Below, piece by piece: positions 9,917 to 17,480 of a stretch of DNA of 64,000 nt. Below the pieces are notes generated by a model. The model had not been told where the DNA came from. It saw only the letters and a list, made by a program, of their open reading frames with translations, and made no database searches. The stretch comes from CAWEDP01 sp963807925. GTDB lineage: Bacteria; Acidobacteriota; Vicinamibacteria; Vicinamibacterales; CAVVIG01. Position 1 is the stretch's first letter. The number at the start of each line of letters is the position of its first letter. The stretch covers positions 1,364,001 through 1,428,000 of the forward strand of contig CAWEDP010000002.1 in assembly GCA_963807925.1 (NCBI GenBank), given 5' to 3'. A program made the position numbers and the translations under genes.

Positions 9917-10827
9917 GCATTCCCATCCACGACGAGGAGCCGGTCATTCCCGAGCTCGTCGCGCGTCTCGTCGCCGTCCTCGATGCGCTCCCGGGTGGGC
10001 CGCACGAGGTGATCTTCGTCGACGACGGGAGCCGCGACGCATCGCGGCGCCTGCTCACCGAGGCGGCGCGGCGCGACCGCCGGTTGAAAGTGATTGCCCT
10101 GTCGCGGAATTTCGGCCACCAGGCGGCGCTGGGCGCGGCGCTCGATTTCGCCACAGGCGATGCCGTCGTGCTGATGGACGGCGACCTGCAGGACGAGCCG
10201 GAGGTCATTCCGGACCTCGTGCGCCACTACGAAGCTGGCGCCGATGTCGTGTACGCACGCCGGGCGTCGCGAGAAGAGGGGCTGATCGTCCGGATCGCGT
10301 ATCGCGCGTACTACCGCCTGGTCGCCTCGCTGTCCGAGGTGCCATTGCCGCTCGACAGCGGCGACTTCGCGCTGCTGGGCGCAGCCGTCGTGGCCGCCGT
10401 CCGGCGGATGCCCGAGCGCCAGCGCTACCTCCGCGGACTCCGCTCGTGGGTGGGGTTCAGGCAGGTGGGCATCGACGTGCAGCGGCGAGCCCGAGCGGCG
10501 GGCCGTCCGAAGTACACGACCTGGAAGCTCATTCAACTCGCCGTCGACGGCATCTGCTCGTTCTCGATCGTGCCTCTCCGGGCGGCGACGCTCACCGGCC
10601 TGCTGGCGATGGTGCTCGCCGTCGCCTTCGCCTTCTACGCCGTCTACGTACGCCTCGCCGGCGGAGCCGTTCCCGCCGGCTTCACGGCGTCGCTGGTCGT
10701 CATGACGTTTCTGTCCGGCGTCCAGCTCCTGTTTCTCGGCGTGATCGGCGAGTACCTCGGCCGGATTTACGCCGAAGCCAAGGGCCGCCCCACCTACATC
10801 GTGGCCGACATCGTGGGCGGCGACTGA
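9901..10827 (+). CDS. GT2 polyprenyl-phosphate sugar transferase (DPM1/GtrB-like)
   Basis: The N-terminal GT2 domain has the nucleotide-sugar-binding start SVGIPIHDEEPVIPEL, the motif FVDDGSRDAS, and the catalytic DGDLQDEPEVI with its metal-binding DxD-like acids. These are typical of dolichol/undecaprenyl-phosphate mannose or glucose synthases. Two hydrophobic segments near residues 225-290 anchor it in the membrane, as in GtrB/ArnC-type enzymes. It would load a sugar onto a polyprenyl phosphate for the GT-C-like enzyme two genes upstream. The sugar is not predictable. It overlaps both neighbours, indicating one operon. Confidence 0.88.
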   Translation: MRLSVGIPIHDEEPVIPELVARLVAVLDALPGGPHEVIFVDDGSRDASRRLLTEAARRDRRLKVIALSRNFGHQAALGAALDFATGDAVVLMDGDLQDEPEVIPDLVRHYEAGADVVYARRASREEGLIVRIAYRAYYRLVASLSEVPLPLDSGDFALLGAAVVAAVRRMPERQRYLRGLRSWVGFRQVGIDVQRRARAAGRPKYTTWKLIQLAVDGICSFSIVPLRAATLTGLLAMVLAVAFAFYAVYVRLAGGAVPAGFTASLVVMTFLSGVQLLFLGVIGEYLGRIYAEAKGRPTYIVADIVGGD

Positions 10828-11552
10828 TGGACGCCGAGTACGCCGCCGCATATCCGCAGCTCTACCGCCGCCACTGGTGGTGGCGGGTGCGCGAGTGGAT
10901 CCTGCTGCAGAAGATCCGCACCATGCTGGGCGACAGGCACGATGCGAGGATCCTCGACGTCGGCTGCGGCGCCGGCCTGTTCTTCGACGCCTTGCGGCCG
11001 TTTGGCCGGGTGGAGGGCATCGAATCGGACGCCGACACCGTCGCCCGCAGCGGCGCGTGGCGCAGCCACATCGTCGTTGGCGAGCTCGACGACGCCTATC
11101 GGCCGAGCGCGCCCTTCGATCTGATTCTGATGCTCGACGTTCTCGAACACCTCGACGATGCGGGCGCGCTGGTCTGCCGGGCGGCTCGCCTGCTCGCCCC
11201 AGGCGGGCACATCCTCGTCACGGTGCCGGCGTACCGATGGCTGTGGACCGCGCACGACGACCTGAACCACCACGTCACCCGGTACACGGCCGGAGCCGTC
11301 CGTCGCGTCTTCGAGCAATCCGGCGTCACCCCGGCCGAGACCGGCTACATCTTTCAATCGCTCGTCGTGGCGAAGCTGCTGGTGAAGCTGACCGAATCGG
11401 GGAGACCGCGGTCGAGGCGGGTGCCCGAGCTGCCGGCGCCGGCGATCAATCGGGCGGTGCAGGCGTGGTTTCGCCTGGAATATCGCATCCTTGGCTGGCT
11501 GCCCTTCGGCGGATCGGTGCTCGCCGTCGGCGCACGACGCGCGGCCGGCTGA
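10827..11552 (+). CDS. Class I SAM-dependent methyltransferase
   Basis: A second small methyltransferase in the glycan cluster, with ILDVGCGAGLFFDALRPFG as its SAM-binding loop, EGIESD as the acidic motif and LMLDVLEHLDD following. The start ATG overlaps the previous stop (TGATG). The C-terminal part, with paired aromatic residues and a hydrophobic end (WLPFGGSVLAVGA), resembles the lipid-quinone/glycan methyltransferases often found beside GT2 enzymes. The acceptor is unknown. It ends 32 bases from the convergent hydrogenase-accessory operon. Confidence 0.8.
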   Translation: MDAEYAAAYPQLYRRHWWWRVREWILLQKIRTMLGDRHDARILDVGCGAGLFFDALRPFGRVEGIESDADTVARSGAWRSHIVVGELDDAYRPSAPFDLILMLDVLEHLDDAGALVCRAARLLAPGGHILVTVPAYRWLWTAHDDLNHHVTRYTAGAVRRVFEQSGVTPAETGYIFQSLVVAKLLVKLTESGRPRSRRVPELPAPAINRAVQAWFRLEYRILGWLPFGGSVLAVGARRAAG

Positions 11553-11583
11553 CGCCGGCTGCGACGCCAACAACCTGGCGGTT

Positions 11584-12267
11584 CTACCAGCCGCAGCCGA
11601 CGACCACCAGGCCGACGGCGGCGATGACGCCGCCCGCGAGCGGGGTGCTGTACCGATCGGCCCACGTTCCCGCGATCGCAGAGGCTGCCGCACGCGCCGG
11701 CAGCACGAGCGCGACCATCGTGCCGATGGTGGCCACCTCGTACGCGACGATCACGGCCGCGATGCTGACGGCGCCGAGCGGCGCCGCCGCGAAGATGACG
11801 GGAATCACCGCCACGCAGGGATCCGCCGCGAACAGCAGGAACAGCGTGCGCGCGGTGACGCGGCCGTCGCGCCCGTGCGCGTGCAGGTGGTCGTGGCCAT
11901 GGTGATGATGATGCCAGTGCGGATGAGGATCGCCGTGGTCGTGCCAGCGCGATTGAACGCCGCGATGGACGCCCCACAGCGCGTACGCGACTCCGAACCC
12001 GATCAGCAGGAATCCGGCGACCGCCTCGAACCGCCGGCCCAGCGATTCGAGCACGTCGAGGCCGAACAACGCGGCGCCGACCCCCAGCGCCGCGGAGACG
12101 GTGACGTGTCCCAGGCCGCACGCCGAGGTGACGAGCGTCGTACGCCGGGCCGACCAGCCTTCCGCCCTCGCCAGCGCCGCGAACGGCATCCAGTGGTCGG
12201 GAGCGATGGTGTGGGCGGCGCCGACGCTGGCAGCCCCGGCGACGAGCGCGAGCGTCAGATTCGTCAC
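11584..12267 (-). CDS. Nickel/cobalt permease (NicO/RcnA/UreH-like)
   Basis: A membrane protein of 227 residues with about six hydrophobic segments. The first carries HTIAPDHW, a variant of the metal-binding HX4DH motif of nickel/cobalt transporters. A cytoplasmic or periplasmic loop at residues 107-133 is packed with histidines (HWHHHHHGHDHLHAH), a typical metal-binding region of RcnA/HupE-type proteins. It is the last gene of the hyp operon, 13 bases after hypB, so nickel uptake for [NiFe]-hydrogenase assembly is the likely role. Cobalt transport or export cannot be excluded from sequence alone. Confidence 0.8.
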   Translation of the reverse strand: MTNLTLALVAGAASVGAAHTIAPDHWMPFAALARAEGWSARRTTLVTSACGLGHVTVSAALGVGAALFGLDVLESLGRRFEAVAGFLLIGFGVAYALWGVHRGVQSRWHDHGDPHPHWHHHHHGHDHLHAHGRDGRVTARTLFLLFAADPCVAVIPVIFAAAPLGAVSIAAVIVAYEVATIGTMVALVLPARAAASAIAGTWADRYSTPLAGGVIAAVGLVVVGCGW

Positions 12268-12280
12268 GGCGCCTCCTAAG

Positions 12281-12994
12281 TTAGGCCGGCACGGCCAGCG
12301 CCTGTTTGCGGACCTTCGGCGTGATTCCGCGCAACCACCGTAGCCATCGCTCGATGCCCCACCCGGTGAGCGCCGAGACGGAAATCACGGCCGGGTTCGG
12401 CATCACCATGGCCAGGTTGTCGCGGAACACTTCGAGGCGCACCCCGAGATGGGGCTGGAGATCGACCTTCGTCAGCAGCACCAGGTCGGCCTTCCGGAAC
12501 ATCGTCGGGTACTTGAGCGGCTTGTCTTCGCCCTCGGTCATCGACAGGGCGACCACGTTGACGTCCTGTCCGAGATCGTAGACGGCCGGACAGACGAGGT
12601 TGCCGACGTTCTCGATGAAGAGGAACTCCAAATCGCGCCACGGCAGGTGATGGAGTCCCTGGTGCACCATGGTGGCGTCGAGATGGCACGCCGAGCCGGT
12701 CGTGATCGCCTGGGCGACGAATCCGGCCGCGCGCGCCCGCTGCGCGTCGTAGTCGGTGGCGAGATCGCCGACGAGCGCGCCGAGCTTCGCCTCCGCGCCG
12801 AGATGCCGCGCCGTGGCCTCGAGGATGGCGGTCTTGCCCGATCCGGGCGACCCCATCAGGTTGACGGCGACGACGCCGAATTCGTGAAAGCATTCGCGAT
12901 TGTGCCGCGCGGCCCGATCATTTTTCGCCAGGATCCGCTCCTGGATCGGGAACGACACGACCTCAGAGTCACCGCACCCGCAGGAGTCGCACAT
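12281..12994 (-). CDS. hypB: HypB, GTPase for nickel insertion into hydrogenase
   Basis: HypB hydrolyses GTP while delivering nickel to the hydrogenase large subunit together with HypA. The N-terminus MCDSCGCGD carries the cysteine cluster known as the high-affinity nickel site. The P-loop NLMGSPGSGKTA is near residue 48, and later G-motifs (FIENVGNLVCP, LTKVDL) are intact. There is no long histidine-rich tail, so it is not a nickel-storage type. The start is fixed by GGAGGT eight bases upstream and by a TGATG overlap with hypA. The length of 237 residues is normal. Confidence 0.95.
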   Translation of the reverse strand: MCDSCGCGDSEVVSFPIQERILAKNDRAARHNRECFHEFGVVAVNLMGSPGSGKTAILEATARHLGAEAKLGALVGDLATDYDAQRARAAGFVAQAITTGSACHLDATMVHQGLHHLPWRDLEFLFIENVGNLVCPAVYDLGQDVNVVALSMTEGEDKPLKYPTMFRKADLVLLTKVDLQPHLGVRLEVFRDNLAMVMPNPAVISVSALTGWGIERWLRWLRGITPKVRKQALAVPA

Positions 12995-13337
12995 CACCGC
13001 ACCTCCAAATCCAGCCTGTCCAGCACGATCTCGTCGCCCGCCGCCAGGACGGCCGGGCGGCCGCACACCGCGCAGCGAGGTCCCAGTTGGGGGACGATGC
13101 CCGGGTGGCCGTCCGGACACCGCCACTCGACGGCCACTTCGTTGACCTCGAGCGGCGCGGTCGCGCAGATCGTGCCTTCGCGAAACGTTTCGTAGGCGGT
13201 CCTGAACAGCGCCACGTCGAGGCCGGCCGCACGGCCGATGCGGACGTGAACGCCGCGGACCGATCGCGCGTCGTGCGCGCGCGCAGTCTCGTCACGATCT
13301 GATCGAACATCGCCTGCACGACGCTGTACTCATGCAC
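12994..13337 (-). CDS. hypA: HypA, nickel metallochaperone, interrupted by an indel in a GC repeat
   Basis: HypA binds nickel through its N-terminal Met-His-Glu and passes it to the hydrogenase with HypB. Translation from GTG 13337 gives the canonical MHEYSVVQAMFDQIV. The rest of the family sequence (VHVRIGRAAGLDVALF, RTAYETFREGT, and a C-terminal CAVC zinc site) is in another frame. The break lies in a (GC)5 run at 13275-13284. Two bases fewer would restore ...TRLRAHDARSVRGVHVRIG. Each half is conserved, so the protein is probably made in the living cell and the indel is likely a consensus error, though repeat slippage is possible. The first zinc ligand pair reads CPDGH rather than CxxC, an oddity. 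Confidence 0.85.
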
Positions 13338-14178
13338 GGCCGTGCTCCTCGCTGAGCGCGCGCGTCCTCCCGAGGAACGCGGCGAGCCCGGCCGCGAATT
13401 CCGGACCGTCGGCCACGCGAGCCAGCTCGGTCAGCTCACGATCGAGGTGGTCGTCGAGCCGGTCCATGCCGGCCGACTGGTTCAACAACTCCTTGGCCAC
13501 GGCGAACGCCCGCGGCGGGCCGGCGGCCAGCGCCGCGGCGACCTCCGCGACACGCGCGTCGAACGCCTCGACGTCGACCACCGCGGTGACCAGTCCCCAG
13601 TCGCGCGCCTGCGCGGCGGTCAGCCGTGGATTGAGCAGCATCAGCTCCAGCGCCCGGCGCAACCCCACGAGACGCGGGAGGAAGAACGTCGTGCTCTCGG
13701 CGCCGGTCAGGCCGGTCTTCGCGTACGCCCACTCGAAGGTCGCGCGCGTCGAGGCCAGCACCAGATCGCACGCCATCGCCAGCCCGAGCCCGCCGGCTGC
13801 GGCCGCGCCGTCGACGGCGGCAATGAACGGCTTCGGCGCGCGGCGGATTTCCGAGATCGCGCTGTGCAAGTACTCCAGGATCTGCTTGAACACCGCGCCG
13901 TACCCGCCGACAGGCGCGTCGGGCGCCAGGTAGCGCAGATCGTCGCCGTCGCCGCCGTCCCGGATGAACTTCAGGTCCGCGCCGCTGCAGAAGACGCCCG
14001 GCACGCCGCGAATGACGACGACGCGGACGTTTTCGTCGCGCGCGTACTGCAGGGCCGCCCGGCGAAAATCCTGGGCGGTCCGGACGTCGAGCGAGTTGAA
14101 GCGATGCGGGCGGTCGATCGCGATCGTGCCGACGGCCCCCTCGACGTGCGATCGAACGTGCAGCGGCCGCTCCATCAT
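13330..14178 (-). CDS. Enoyl-CoA hydratase-like protein, matching the C-terminal half of HypX
   Basis: A crotonase-fold protein of 282 residues with the two oxyanion-hole segments GVFCSGADLKFI (near residue 62) and AAVDGAAAAGGLGLAMACDL. It lies between a formyltransferase gene (ATGA overlap upstream) and hypA (8-base overlap downstream) inside the hyp operon. HypX/HoxX, which makes the CO ligand of some [NiFe]-hydrogenases from formyl-THF via formyl-CoA, is one polypeptide with a formyltransferase domain followed by a crotonase domain. Here the same two activities appear in the same order as separate genes, so I infer a split HypX. A plain enoyl-CoA hydratase is the alternative, but its position argues against that. 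Confidence 0.75.
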   Translation of the reverse strand: MMERPLHVRSHVEGAVGTIAIDRPHRFNSLDVRTAQDFRRAALQYARDENVRVVVIRGVPGVFCSGADLKFIRDGGDGDDLRYLAPDAPVGGYGAVFKQILEYLHSAISEIRRAPKPFIAAVDGAAAAGGLGLAMACDLVLASTRATFEWAYAKTGLTGAESTTFFLPRLVGLRRALELMLLNPRLTAAQARDWGLVTAVVDVEAFDARVAEVAAALAAGPPRAFAVAKELLNQSAGMDRLDDHLDRELTELARVADGPEFAAGLAAFLGRTRALSEEHGRA

Positions 14179-14996
14179 CGACCTCCCGCCGTCATCACGC
14201 GATCCTCCGCTTCCCGCGGCGGTTCGGACCTGCGGAGCCGTCCGCTGCGCTCCAGCGTCCACAACGTCGCCGGCCACGGCCCGGCGCCGTCGTACCGGTC
14301 GAGATCGATCGCGCCGCTCGCAATCAATCCCAGGGCGGCGGCCCACAGCGGACCGGACGCGGCACGGATCATCCACTCCTGGTGGGCGAACGCGTAGGCG
14401 CTCAGCATCTCCGTGGCACACCAGCCGCGGGCGTCGTGGACGAGCGGCGAGACGGGAAACGCCCACGATCGCACGAGCGGCGCGCCCTCGTCGGGCCCCG
14501 CATTCACCAGATGAACGGTCGCGGCGGTGACCGCCGTCCCCGCGGCGATCGCGTCGCGCACGGCCCGGATCCCCGGAAACCGGGGACGCCCGTCGGGCCG
14601 ACGCAGCGTGAGGTCCGCAAAATGCAGATTCAGCAGGCGGCCGGCATACCTTGTCAGCACGGGAGCGGTCACGAGGTACAGGTAGCCCGCGAGCAGCACC
14701 AGATCGGGCGCCCACCTCTCGAGCTGCGCGACCGTTTCGGCGTCGTACGCGGCGCGCGCCTCGCGGTTTCGGACGGCGGTCGCGCCGCCTCCGGCGCAGA
14801 ACCGCCGAATCGAGTGCGGCCGAGTGGCGACGCCCAGCGCTTCCACGGCCCGCCCGTCGTCGAACGCGTCATCGCTGGTGATGACGCCGGCAATGTCGTA
14901 GGCGAGCCCGCGCGCTGGATCGTGGCGCAACAGGTCGAGCAGTCCGGGCGCCCGCCGCGAGCACAGGACGGCTACACGCAGGCGGCGCTTCACCAT
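14175..14996 (-). CDS. Formyltransferase-like protein, matching the N-terminal half of HypX
   Basis: The sequence follows the PurN/methionyl-tRNA formyltransferase fold. It has LRVAVLCSRRAPGL at the N-terminus, DLVLLAGYLYLVTAPVL, then LLNLHFADL, where Asn and His occupy the positions of the catalytic Asn-x-His, and VNAGPDEGAPL, where an Asp matches the third catalytic residue. It differs from PurN after the His (no PSLLP) and has an extra C-terminal region of about 90 residues. Position between hypE (1-base gap) and the crotonase gene (4-base overlap) suggests it transfers a formyl group for CO-ligand synthesis, as the first domain of HypX does. The function is inferred from fold and context. 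Confidence 0.72.
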   Translation of the reverse strand: MVKRRLRVAVLCSRRAPGLLDLLRHDPARGLAYDIAGVITSDDAFDDGRAVEALGVATRPHSIRRFCAGGGATAVRNREARAAYDAETVAQLERWAPDLVLLAGYLYLVTAPVLTRYAGRLLNLHFADLTLRRPDGRPRFPGIRAVRDAIAAGTAVTAATVHLVNAGPDEGAPLVRSWAFPVSPLVHDARGWCATEMLSAYAFAHQEWMIRAASGPLWAAALGLIASGAIDLDRYDGAGPWPATLWTLERSGRLRRSEPPREAEDRVMTAGGR

Positions 14997-14997
14997 G

Positions 14998-16038
14998 TCA
15001 GCAGATCCGCGGCAGCAGCTCGCCGTCGGGCTCGGCGAGAATCCTGCGGCCGAAGCCGGTGTCCAGAATCACCATTCCGGGACGCTCGGACGTGCAGACG
15101 CCCACGATCGCCGCGTCGCGTCCGAGCGCGTGCGCCCGCAGCGCCGCGAGCACGCCGTCCGCGTGCTCGGGCCTGACGCCCAGGACGGCCTTGCCTTCGT
15201 TCGCCACCAGCAGCGGGTCGATCCCGACCAGCTCCGAGACGCCGCGCACGGCCGGCCGCACCGGGACTGCCGACTCGTCGATGACGATGCCGACCCCGCT
15301 CTTCGCCGCCATCTCGTGCAACGTGCTGGCGACGCCGCCGCGCGTCGGATCCTTCATCGCCGCGATGCTCCGCGGCTCGGCGTCCAGGACGGCGCGGATC
15401 AGGCCGTTGATCGGCGCGACGTCCGACACGAGCTCGGTGTCGAGGCCGAGACCGTGACGGCGCGCCATCACGGCCATCCCGTGATCGCCGATCGTTCCGG
15501 TCACCAGCAGGCGATCGCCGGGCCGCAGGCCGGCATCGGGGACGATGCGCGAGGTGAGGCCGATCCCGGCCGTGTTGATGACCATCCCGTCGATCTCGCC
15601 TTTGCCCATCACCTTGGTGTCGCCGGTGAGGATCGGCGCGGACGCTTCGCGCGACGTATCGCGGATCGACCGGACGATCCGCTCGAGATCGGCGTAGGGG
15701 AATCCCTCCTCGAGAATCAGGCTGACGGTCAGCGCCAGCACGTCGGTGGCGCCCATCATCGCGAGGTCGTTGACCGTGCCCGAGACCGCCAGGCGCCCGA
15801 TGTCGCCGCCGGGAAAGAACAGCGGCTGCACGACGTGCGAATCGGTCGTCAGCACCAGCCATCGGTCGCCGATCCGCACGGCGGCGCCATCGTCCATCGC
15901 CGCGAGGCCGATGACGCCGGCCGGCTGTTCGGGATCGGTCTGGAATGCGGGCAGGAACGCCTCCTCGATGAGCCGGCGCATCGACCGTCCGCCGGCGCCG
16001 TGTTTCAACATCACTCGTTCATCGACCGTGACAGACAT
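14998..16038 (-). CDS. hypE: HypE, carbamoyl dehydratase for the cyanide ligand
   Basis: HypE receives a carbamoyl group from HypF on its C-terminal cysteine and dehydrates it with ATP to a thiocyanate that supplies CN to the active-site iron. The last residues are PRIC, the required terminal Cys. The AIR-synthase-like body has KHGAGGRSM near the N-terminus, AAMDDGAAV, GTVNDLAMMGA, TGDTKVMGKGE and DPTRGGVA, all standard ATP-binding elements. The start overlaps the 3' end of hypD by 28 bases, which suggests translational coupling. The length of 346 residues is normal. Confidence 0.95.
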   Translation of the reverse strand: MSVTVDERVMLKHGAGGRSMRRLIEEAFLPAFQTDPEQPAGVIGLAAMDDGAAVRIGDRWLVLTTDSHVVQPLFFPGGDIGRLAVSGTVNDLAMMGATDVLALTVSLILEEGFPYADLERIVRSIRDTSREASAPILTGDTKVMGKGEIDGMVINTAGIGLTSRIVPDAGLRPGDRLLVTGTIGDHGMAVMARRHGLGLDTELVSDVAPINGLIRAVLDAEPRSIAAMKDPTRGGVASTLHEMAAKSGVGIVIDESAVPVRPAVRGVSELVGIDPLLVANEGKAVLGVRPEHADGVLAALRAHALGRDAAIVGVCTSERPGMVILDTGFGRRILAEPDGELLPRIC

Positions 16039-17162
16039 GGCAGTCCTCGCTTGACCGGAGATCCGGGACCCCGCCGGTACTGATGCCAGATGCGGCACGT
16101 GCCTTCGCTGCTCACCATGCAGGCGCCGACCGGCGAATCGGGCACGCAGGCCTGACCGAACAGCGGACAATCGCTCGGAGACGCGATCCCCGCCATGATG
16201 TTTCCGCAGATGCATTGCCGGACGAGCGTGGACGGCGCGTGGCTCCACAGCGACGCGACGTCGATGGCGAACCGGCGCCGGGCATCGACGTGCGCCCACT
16301 CGTCGCGCAGCCGCAGATTCCCGTTCGGCACGTGCGCGATGCCGCGCCAGCGTCCGCCGAGCGGACGGAACACGCGCCAGAGCTGCGCCTGGGCGTTGCG
16401 GTTGCCCTCGCGGGTGACGCAGCGGGGAAACATGTTGACGACCGCGCGCTCGCCGTCGCGCACCATCTCTGCCAGTCGGACGAGCGCCGCCAGGATGTCG
16501 AGCGGCTCGAATCCGGCCACGACGACCGGAACGCCGTGGCGGCGGACGAACGGCTCGAAAAGACCCCAGCCGGTGATCGTGGCCGCGTGGCCGGCCGCGA
16601 GAAAACCTTCGACGCGCGTCCCCGGCATCTCGGCGACGATCTCCATCACCGGCGGGATGTATTTGTGCGCGGAGAGCACCGAGAGATTCGGCGGCAGCCC
16701 GGCCAGGATGACCGCCGCCGTCGCCACCGCGGTGGTCTCGAAGCCGGTCGCGAAGAAGACGACCTCGTCGGCGGTCGATCGCGCGACGTCCACCGCCTGC
16801 GCCACGCTGTAGACGACGTCGAGGCGGGCGCCGTCGGCCTGCGCGTCGGCCAGCGACTCCGCGGTCCCCGGCACGCGCAGCATGTCGCCGTAGGTCGCCA
16901 GTCGCACGCCCTGCCGCGCGAGCGCGATGCCCTCGTCGATTTCCGGCAGGTCGGTGATGCACACCGGACAGCCCGGCCCCATGATGACGTCCAGATCGCG
17001 CGGAAACGCCGCGCGCAGCCCGAACTTGGCGATCGCCTGCTCGTGGCTGCCGCACACGTGCATGAGCGACACGCGCCGGCCGATCTGCTCCACCACGCGC
17101 GCGAGCGCGCTGGACAGGGCGACCGCATGCGCCGGGTCGCGGAACTCCAGCGGCGCGGTCAT
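16011..17162 (-). CDS. hypD: HypD, Fe-S scaffold for Fe(CN)2CO assembly
   Basis: HypD forms a complex with HypC and builds the Fe(CN)2CO unit. Conserved signatures are present: LMHVCGSHEQAIAKFGLR, MGPGCPVCITDLPEID, FFATGFETTAVATA, SAHKYIPPVM, GFEPLDIL, and the C-terminal Cys set binding the [4Fe-4S] cluster (CICGNIMAG, CPLFGQACVPDSPVGACMVS). At 383 residues it is of normal size. It overlaps hypC as ATGA at its start and hypE at its end. Confidence 0.95.
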   Translation of the reverse strand: MTAPLEFRDPAHAVALSSALARVVEQIGRRVSLMHVCGSHEQAIAKFGLRAAFPRDLDVIMGPGCPVCITDLPEIDEGIALARQGVRLATYGDMLRVPGTAESLADAQADGARLDVVYSVAQAVDVARSTADEVVFFATGFETTAVATAAVILAGLPPNLSVLSAHKYIPPVMEIVAEMPGTRVEGFLAAGHAATITGWGLFEPFVRRHGVPVVVAGFEPLDILAALVRLAEMVRDGERAVVNMFPRCVTREGNRNAQAQLWRVFRPLGGRWRGIAHVPNGNLRLRDEWAHVDARRRFAIDVASLWSHAPSTLVRQCICGNIMAGIASPSDCPLFGQACVPDSPVGACMVSSEGTCRIWHQYRRGPGSPVKRGLPCLSRSMNE

Positions 17163-17476
17163 GGCTCCCCGGCCTTGCGCGCCGTCCCCACCGAACCGGC
17201 GGCAATCTCGTTCGACACGTCGGCCGCCATCAGATCTTGCGGTCCCTCGCCCGTGTTCTCTCGCACCAGCTGTTCGTAGAGCGCCAGCGTCGTCCCGACG
17301 TCCTCGGCCGGAATCCGCCGGATGGCGAAGCCGACGTGATTCAACACGTAGTCACCGCGGCTGACCGGCTCGTCGACCAGATCGAGGCGAACCCGCCGCC
17401 GGACACCCCAGAAGTCGACGATTGCCGTCAGGCCGTCCTCGACCTCCATCACCCGACCAGGCACTCCAAGGCACAT
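17159..17476 (-). CDS. hypC: HypC, hydrogenase assembly chaperone, with a C-terminal extension
   Basis: The N-terminus MCLGVPGRVMEVEDG places the essential Cys at position 2, where it binds the iron unit during transfer from HypD to the large subunit. The core (VDFWGVRRRVRLDLV, GDYVLNHVGFAIRRIP) is standard. The protein is 105 residues rather than the usual 75-95; the extra tail is VSNEIAAGSVGTARKAGEP-like and not conserved as far as I recall. The start is fixed by Cys2 and lies four bases after the hypF stop. Confidence 0.93.
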   Translation of the reverse strand: MCLGVPGRVMEVEDGLTAIVDFWGVRRRVRLDLVDEPVSRGDYVLNHVGFAIRRIPAEDVGTTLALYEQLVRENTGEGPQDLMAADVSNEIAAGSVGTARKAGEP

Positions 17477-17480
17477 GGCT

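Noticed and set aside
12994..13337. Programmed ribosomal frameshifting in hypA
   Set aside because: There is no slippery heptamer or pseudoknot that I can see, HypA is not known to use it, and four other unrelated genes show similar breaks.
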